Under the pieces are notes generated by a model, which was given only the letters and a program-made list of their open reading frames with translations, was not told where the DNA came from and searched no databases. Below, piece after piece: positions 57,434 to 64,000 of a stretch of DNA of 64,000 nucleotides. The DNA comes from Tetradesmus obliquus (lineage: Eukaryota; Chlorophyta; Chlorophyceae; Sphaeropleales; Scenedesmaceae). The DNA lies in NCBI GenBank assembly GCA_030272155.1, contig CP126197.1:5820001-5884000 (forward strand), read 5' to 3'. How positions within the stretch are numbered: the first letter of the stretch is position 1; each line of letters opens with the position of its first letter. The position numbers were made by a program, and so were the translations under genes.

Positions 57434-59425
57434 GTTTGAGCACTCCTGCAGGTACAGCGCCTCCATCTCGGGGAGCTTCAGGCCGCCCTGGCACAGCGCA
57501 AACAGCGGCATCTGCGGCAGCAGCAGCAGCAGCATGTCAGCAACATCAGCTCTGCAGGTACAGCGCCTCCATCTCGGGGAGCTTCAGGCCGCCCTGGCAC
57601 AGCGCAAACAGCGGCATCTGAGGCAGCAGCAGCAGCAGCAGCAGCAGCAGCGGCAGCGGCAGTAGCAGCATGTTTGAGAACTCCTGCAAGTACAGCGCCT
57701 CCATCTCAGGAAGCTTGAGCCCGCCCTGGCACAGCGCAAACAGCGGCATCTGCGGCAGCAACAGCAGCAGCAGCAGCAGCAGAGAAGCGGTGCGTGGTAG
57801 GCAGCAGGTCAGCACAAATTGCCGCAACAAGAACAGCCGTGTGTCAAGGTCCAGAGCAGGCAGCATGCATTCAGTATCAGCCGCATGCAGCTGTCATACG
57901 GCTGCCGTACTCACCGGCTGTACTCACCTGGTGTCATAGGCAGCGCCTGCCAGCACAACACACTGCGTACAACGCAAAGCTACATCCTGCTCGCACCAGC
58001 CGCAAGTGCAGTCCATTATGCCGAATATGCCAACTCGCGAGTCGCCCATCTTCTCCTGCAGCTGCACAGCTTGCTACCCCCATCACAGAGACAATCGGCT
58101 GCAATGATACACTCAACAGGCAGCACGCTGCACACCTGCAGCGCCGCACTCCATGAGAAGGACAGGTTGACAGGCAGGTTCCCGTTCTTCTGTTTCAACA
58201 CGATCACCTTGACTCCTGCTGCTGAGCACAAATCATGGCCCAGGCTTGCAGCCCAAGATTCCTCATCAGCCGCAGCTATTAATTTGCCAGCCAACCAGCA
58301 GCCAGCCTGCTTCCCTGTCACACCGTACGCAACAGCTGCAACGGCTGATCACCGTGAACAGCCAGCCATTGTGCACGCCTCAGCACCACACACCTGCAGC
58401 GCCGCACTCCAGCTGAAGGACAGGTTGACAGGCAGGTTGCCCTTCTTCTGGTTCATCACGCTCAGCCGCGCAGCCGCGTCAGCCAGCGACTGGCCGCCGC
58501 TGAGGAAGTTGGCGGAGCGCACCGCGATCGGCATCACGCGCTTGAACAGGTCCACGTTGGCCTGAGCGATCTCGTCCACGCTGCACATGCGTACACGGCA
58601 CAGCACGGATACAGTACAGTCAGCAAACAGCAGTGAGATACAGGTCAGCATAAGGCAGAGGCAAACCATGTCAGCAGATGCCCAGAACCGGTCCATGTTG
58701 GCCTGTGCGATCTTGTCCACGCTGCATGGGCACAAAACGCATGCAATACATGAAACAGGGGCACAGGTGTGGCAGGAAACCGTTGCGCTGCAGTGGAACA
58801 GGTCCACGTTGGCCTGCGCGATCTCATCCACGCTGCAGGCATGTGCATGTACAGGACAAGGTGCTGTTGTGGGGGCACAGACTACTTGCACAGCAGTGGA
58901 ACAGGTCCACGTTGGTGTGCGTAATCTCGTCTGCGCTGCATGGGCACACAGCGCAAGGGTGTTTGCTCATGTGCCGCAGGCTGAGGCTGGTGCAACGGCA
59001 AGGCAGGGGTGCTGTGAGTGCTGCCTGGCGGCGGCTACTCATAATGTATTGCAGTCAAACAGCACATCATGTGCCGTTGCAGCGGCGTGAGACGTGTTTT
59101 TGAGGCAAGCTGATACAAGCGGCTGGCCGCACTGGCTTCGCCTGGCCTTAGGTATTGTTAGCAGGCATGAGCGGCTACATCAAACCATGAATATTGCTTT
59201 CAACCACGGCTGCTGTCTTCGCACCTGTAGGGCACGGGGCACTGCCTGCCTGGGTTGACGATGTTGCTCTTGAGGATGACTCCCTCCATGAACACGCCGT
59301 GCTCCAGCAGTGCCCTGTACAGCACGCTCTGGATCTTCGTGTTGATGGCCAGCGCTGACTCCAGGGTGTGTGTGCCAGCCATGGACACGTCTGGCTCCAC
59401 AATGGGCACCAAGCCCACGTCCTGC

Positions 59426-59468
<43 letters not shown>

Positions 59469-60674
59469 ATTCAGAACAAGGTTTGGCCAGTTGCGATGGC
59501 CTCCATGAACAGCTGCAAGCTGACGTCACGCTGCCAGCCCTGCAGACTTGCACACCAGGCAGACAAGTGCGTAGCACGCCAGGTTTATCACGTATGAAGT
59601 GTGTGTCAGTTATGCTGTCAACACCTCACCTGCCAGATGAGTGCATACCCCGCCAACTCTAGCATATGGGTGTTGGTCCTGAACCCTAAACCCAAACCAC
59701 AATTCCAGCAATCCACAAACTCTCCGCCTCAGACCAGCATGCCGGCCCACCTGGCAGATGAGGGCGTAGCGGGCCAGGTCCAGCATGTTGGCCTCGATCA
59801 CACCCGTAAACATTACCCCCTCAACTGCAACTCATAAAACCTAACCCACCTGGCAGATGAGCGCGTAGCGGGCCAGGTCCAGCATGTTGGCCTCAATCAC
59901 AAAGTCGCTGGGCTGGCCGTTGGCCTCATCAATGGCCATCGGGCTGCGCCACTTGGCAAACACAGCCCCGGCGTCCTTGTACTCCTGCAGGCGGGCTGCC
60001 AGGGAGTCCAGGCCCTGCGGCAGGATGGATTAACAGGAAAGTTACACCGGTGTCAGTCAGCGGCTGCGCCACTTGGCAAACACAGCCCCGGCATCCTTGT
60101 ACTCCTGCAGCCGCGCTGCCAGAGAATCCGGGCCCTGTGCATGCATTGCAGCACAGCAGCAGGCTGTTAAGCATTGGGTGTGATTGGCACTTGCAAACAC
60201 GGCCCCGGCGTCCTTGTACTCCTGCAGGCTGCCAGGGAGTCCAGGCCCTGCAGCAGCAAGTTGCACAGCAGCAGGTGCGCAGTGGGTGTGAAGCTGGCGC
60301 CTGTGTGAGCGGTGCGGCGCCACGTGATGCGTACAGCTCTACATGGAGGAAGGCACGTACAGCATGGGTGGCAAAGGTTACATGTTCACGAACAGTTGTG
60401 CCTGATATGCGGGGACTGCAGAACTCAGCTGCTGGCACATAACAAAAAACGCCAGATATCTGCGAGAGGTGACTATCTGTGAGTTGACCAGCTGCCAGCT
60501 CGCATGGTGCTGCAGCTGGCAGTCTTAGTGCCACACGTGTTTGCTGCTTGCGGAGCAGCGGATGAAGAACCTAGCGCGCATCAGCTGCTGCTGCCGCGGT
60601 CACCTGCATGTGTGTTGAGCCGCGCTGCCCAGGCAGGTTGTACACCTTCAGGTGGGGCTTCACGCCTGCAGCAC

Positions 60675-60727
<53 letters not shown>

Positions 60728-62545
60728 GCCCAGGTTGCTTGTTGTTCACGCACACCTAGCAGGACGCCCAGCTGCTTGAGGCGATGTATGAACAACACCC
60801 TGTATCCACTGCCAACAAGTTTCATTAACAACTCGCAGCAGCCTGACTCAGGCCTCCCCGCACCTGGCATGATGCCCAGCTGCTTGAAACGCTGAGCGAA
60901 CAGCAACCTGCAGCTACTGCCAACAAACATCCATAAAGATTAAAAAGAAACAACAGCTTGAGTCCAAGCCCTGGCCCTCGCACCTGGCATGATGCCCAGC
61001 TGCTTGAGGCGCTCGGGGAAGAGCGGGGCGCCCTCGCTGGTGGAGCGCTGCCACAGCGTCTCAGGGTCCAGGATGGCCGCACACAGGTACTGCAGCAGCG
61101 GCAGCAGCAGCAGCAGCGATGAACTTCAGGGCACTCTGCAAGCGCATGCAAATGACAAACAGGCCTGCTGCATTGCGCATCACAGCTCTGAAGCACAGGA
61201 CGCATGGCTGTGGCTGGGTCTGCGGCTTCACATGGAGAGCAGTTTGAGGCTGGTGCAAGCAACCCCTGCAAGCAGCCGAATGGCTGCCCTGCATGCAAGC
61301 GCGTTGCTGTAGGCTGAGCTGTAACGCTGGCGGCTCACCTGGTTGGCGCCGGGCGCCTCAAACAACATCTGGCGGTACGCGCGGCGGTTCTGCAGCACCA
61401 ATGCATGCGGCAACAGCAACATGCGTGGCGTGTCAGCGCGAAAAAAAGCCACACACACTTAGGTGCTGCGGTGCGGCAGCCTGTATCTCAGCTGTTGCTG
61501 GCTGCTTCTTCAGCAGGCCAGGCTTCGCCCAGCTACTGAGGCCGTGACAGCAGCTGCTGGTGTGGTCTGCACTGCCGCTGCCGGTGGTCTGTTGCCGCTG
61601 CCATCCAGGTCAGCAGCCTGCCAGACACTACAAGGCCCAGTGACTGACACATCAACTCCCAAACAGCTGCCACCAAGAATGCTGCTTGCCTGATTTATGC
61701 CATAACATCACAGCTGCGCACCTTCCTGCTGTTCTCGATGCCGTACTTGGCCAGGGAGGCACCTGCAAACTAGCCACCCCCCCCCAGCCAATTGCTGTCC
61801 TACTGCCGGCCATCAAACCACAGCCACACCTCCACCTATTCTTGATTGTCGATGCCACACACAATCGGGCACACGCATATATCCTCTGCGCTCAGCTGCC
61901 CAGCCTACTGCTGCCCCGGCAACTGCCACATTGCCCAGCACCACCGCGCACCTCCTCGCTGTTCTCGATGCCGTACTTGGCGAAGCGGTCCCCGATGGTG
62001 CCGGGCCCCTCGTCACAGGCCGTGATGCCCTTGCCGGGCTGTGCGATGTGCTCAGCCACAGCCTCCAGCTCAGCCTTGCGGGCCTTGCTCAGGTGCGCGC
62101 CGTTGTGGCAGCTGTGGAAGTAGCCGCTGGCGCTGGCCGTCACGCGCACGCTGCGGGCGCGGCTGGCGCGGCCGGCCGCGTTGGGGCGCTGCAGGGGGAA
62201 GAAGGAAGAGTATGGGCGGGTGGTGTGCTAGATGTAGTAGGAGCATGTGGGAGGCATGTCATTACATGCTGTGAGGGTTGCTGGTTCTGATAATGGTGGT
62301 GACTTGGCAGAAAGCTATAGCTTTCAGGTTGCTGGTGTGGTGCAGGTATGTAGCTGCTGTCATTGCTGCAGGCCAGCTGCTGCAAGATTTGGAAAGTGGG
62401 TGCTTTCGGGTTCATGCCATCAACCACAGTGGCGGCAGAAGATGCCTGAACTCATGGCTTGATAACCTTTGCTGCAATATGTTCGTATGAGCAGTTGATT
62501 GAACTGGTGACCGCTGCAACTGTACCACCTTGCACCTCGTTTCCT

Positions 62546-62579
<34 letters not shown>

Positions 62580-62641
62580 GGGGCGGGTCCTGCTGCTGCA
62601 TCACGTACCTGGGCCCCAAAAGGCTTAGCCTGCATCTGCAT
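57227..62641 (-). CDS. FBA: Class I fructose-bisphosphate aldolase, plastid type
   Basis: Cleaves fructose-1,6-bisphosphate, and in the Calvin cycle makes it and sedoheptulose bisphosphate, through a lysine Schiff base. Nine exons: 62609-62641, 61952-62188, 61339-61389, 60984-61089, 60604-60665, 59850-60014, 59225-59421, 58394-58580 and 57227-57376; 395 aa, all phases match. Residues 1-32 (MQMQAKPFG, RPNAAGRASRARSVRVTAS) look like a plastid transit peptide. Active-site segments: GITACDEGPGTIG (Asp near 70), NRRAYRQMLF, GAVFAKWRSP (Lys near 184), VPIVEPDVSMAGTHT (Glu near 227) and GVILKSNIVNPG (Schiff-base Lys near 269), then FLSGGQS and LSFSWSAALQ. The C-terminal tail is lysine-rich without the classic Tyr. 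Exon 1 is short and its ATG least certain; an acceptor-like CTGTAG just upstream would allow a further 5' exon. Introns hold at least 14 partial exon copies. Confidence 0.93.
57444..57760 (-). repeat. Three extra copies of the aldolase exon 9 start with acceptor
   Basis: Copies at about 57444-57520, 57551-57630 and 57677-57760 each read CTGCAG-type or GCCGCAG acceptor (one CCTCAG), then MPLFALCQGGLKLPEMEALY and LQ. The true exon is at 57227-57376. Copies are joined by CTG tracts; coding differences are few and mostly silent. The last part of exon 9 (AVASAAAKG onward) is in the terminal copy only. Confidence 0.93.
58131..58202 (-). repeat. Copy of aldolase exon 8 tail with donor
   Basis: Reads KQKNGNLPVNLSFSWSAALQ then GTGTGC, copying NQKKGNLPVNLSFSWSAALQ then GTGTGT at 58394-58455. 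It lies in the intron between exons 8 and 9. Confidence 0.9.
58684..58944 (-). repeat. Three copies of aldolase exon 8 start with acceptor
   Basis: About 58684-58728 (SVDKIAQANMDRF), 58793-58840 (SVDEIAQANVDLF) and 58894-58944 (SADEITHTNVDLF), each after a minus-strand GCAG acceptor. The true exon starts at 58580 with SVDEIAQANVDLF. Divergence rises with distance from the exon. Confidence 0.9.
59621..59806 (-). repeat. Two copies of aldolase exon 6 tail with donor
   Basis: 59747-59806 reads VIEANMLDLARYALICQ then GTGGGC, near-identical to the true end at 59850. 59621-59669 reads MLELAGYALIWQ then GTGAGG and is more diverged. Confidence 0.88.
60060..60258 (-). repeat. Two copies of aldolase exon 6 start with acceptor
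   Basis: 60060-60140 reads GPDSLAARLQEYKDAGAVF and AKWRSR; 60189-60258 reads GLDSLA.LQEYKDAGAVFA with a small deletion. Both copy the exon 6 start at 60014. Confidence 0.88.
60750..60898 (-). repeat. Two copies of aldolase exon 4 tail with donor
   Basis: 60858-60898 reads RFKQLGIMP then G/GTGCGGGG; 60750-60790 reads RLKQLGVLL then G/GTGTGCGT. The true end is RLKQLGIMP then G/GTGCGAGG at 60984. Confidence 0.88.
61718..61762 (-). repeat. Copy of aldolase exon 2 tail with donor
   Basis: Reads LAKYGIENSRK then GTGCGCAGC, copying FAKYGIENSEE then GTGCGCGGT at 61952. Confidence 0.88.
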
Positions 62642-63675
62642 AGCTCCGTATACAGCAGGAATCAGGCCAACCTACAGCCAATTCAGCACGTCACCCGCAA
62701 TGAGTTCGTGTTTTGGGCGGACATATCTCGCAGGCAGTGGCACTCAAGCCCCATTAGTGTCAGCGCGACGGTAAACTTGTCATAACTAAGATTTATACTG
62801 TACAAGCAGTTGCAGTGCTTGTTATGAGCTACGGTGGTCAGGTCGTTGCGCTGCTCAGGGCTGGCTGTTCAAGCAAGACTAGCACCTGCCTTGAGCGGTC
62901 AACAAGCAGCTTTTTTCCCACTCGTGACTTGAAAGGTGTAATGTTTCAGCAATCCAGCTGGCTATGGCGCCACAGCGAACCGCAGCTCTGAACTGTGCCC
63001 TGAGCCCTGCTGCTGTGAAATGCCATGCCATCACATGCGGTTACAGCATGACCCTAGTTCTGCTTGCGGTAAGCTAATTGCCTGCAGGCGAAGCCAACTG
63101 CAAACCAAAAGTACATTCAACAGCACGGACCATCAGTCACCATATACATCACAAATACAGACAGCCATGCCAGCCTGGCACCAGGCATGCTGATCGCCAC
63201 CCTGCGTTGCCGCAAACTAAGAGTGGGGATTGACCGTTCCTCACATGCACACAGCCGGAGCAAAACAAGCACGGCTGCAACTGAAACAATCGGTTGCAAC
63301 AGCAAAGATCTTTCACAACTTGCCAAACCCCTCACACCAACAGTTCCAAGTCAGAAACACCACCTTGACTACGCCCTCCTCAGACAACTGCCTGCGCAGA
63401 AAAATCAACAATGCTCGGCAGCCACCGTACAACAGTAGCAGCAAATGCAGTGTACACCGACACAGCTGGCGCGTCGTCAGTGCCAGCAATCAGCAGCAGC
63501 CTGCAGCCTACTGCAGAAGGAAACAGATGCGCACTAGATGCAAGTGACAAGCTACAATGCTGCCTGCTGCCCCACACGCTGATTCCCTAGCAACACGGAG
63601 CGTGCAACTGACAGCCCCCCAAAAGACAAGTGATGCTGCTGCTGGACGCATGCAGCTTTTTGACAGCCGCAATAA
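62642..63675. other. Region upstream of the aldolase gene
   Basis: Presumed promoter of the minus-strand aldolase gene. No TATA box, exon or repeat could be singled out. Confidence 0.4.
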
Positions 63676-64000
63676 TCATAGCACGGCAGCAGGAATGATA
63701 GTCACAGGTAAAGATATTGTCTCGACAAGCACAGATGTGCGACGCTGTACACGATACTTCTCTGCATGCAGGATGGCATGCAGCAGCAAGATCATACTAC
63801 ATACTCCAGCTGCCACAGCAGCAGCACCAAGAGCTGATGCAATCCTGAGTTGGTTGTGGACGAAGCAGCAGCCTGCGCGGCTGTGCAAGACACCGCAGGT
63901 TCCTGCTGTTGATGGCACGAGTACATGGTCCACACACAACAAACATTCCCACAACACACTGAGCCCACGCACAGAACCCGTAAACATCACTCCACATCAT
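63676..64000 (-). CDS. Possible partial membrane-protein exon at the right edge
   Basis: A minus-strand frame contains a hydrophobic segment (RIASALGAAAVAAGVCSMIL, then LLHAILHAEKY) followed by a basic stretch and a stop at 63676. It could be the last exon of a gene entering from the right. There is no recognisable family, and the frame upstream may be intronic, so support is weak. Confidence 0.22.

Overview
The window looks like nuclear DNA of a green alga (Chlorophyta, probably Chlorophyceae; order not determinable here). The reasons are many short GT-AG introns, pervasive CTG/CAG triplet tracts, a plastid chlorophyll-biosynthesis cyclase, a plastid class I aldolase and the gamete fusogen HAP2. 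No transposase, integrase, CRISPR array, rRNA or tRNA gene was recognised. Exon boundaries were read by hand from splice signals. Every intact model closes in frame; the exceptions are pseudogenes A and B and the PWWP gene, which carries one frame break.

Left part (1-21.5 kb): a broken ankyrin-family copy (+, ANK-A) meets a small secreted-protein gene (-) tail to tail. Then come the 16-exon HAP2/GCS1 gamete fusogen (-, 1,470 aa), a Dus1-type tRNA-dihydrouridine synthase (-) and CHL27/CRD1, the aerobic Mg-protoporphyrin IX monomethyl ester cyclase (+).

Middle (23-42 kb): four tandem minus-strand members of one ankyrin-related secreted family (ANK-B to ANK-E). ANK-B is a pseudogene, ANK-C and ANK-D have lost the C-terminal ankyrin block, and ANK-E is full length. 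They share a five-exon plan with fixed intron phases. A conserved upstream element lies about 250-270 nt before each start, with a TATA-like stretch 40-80 nt nearer the gene.

Right-middle (43-56 kb): two very large Q/A-rich genes lie head to head. Each carries several copies of an unrecognised helical domain of about 110 residues plus a shared C-terminal domain; the right-hand one has an N-terminal PWWP domain and a frame break. Together with ANK-E on the left and ANK-F (+, intact) on the right they form an old inverted segmental duplication centred near 47-48 kb.

Right end (57-62.6 kb): a nine-exon plastid class I fructose-bisphosphate aldolase (-).

The most striking signal is not a gene family. 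Introns across the window hold partial copies of the neighbouring exon, each carrying one exon boundary with its splice site; the aldolase gene alone has at least fourteen. They occur beside CTG/CAG tracts that tend to sit next to splice sites. This looks like a genome-wide process of local exon-edge duplication.
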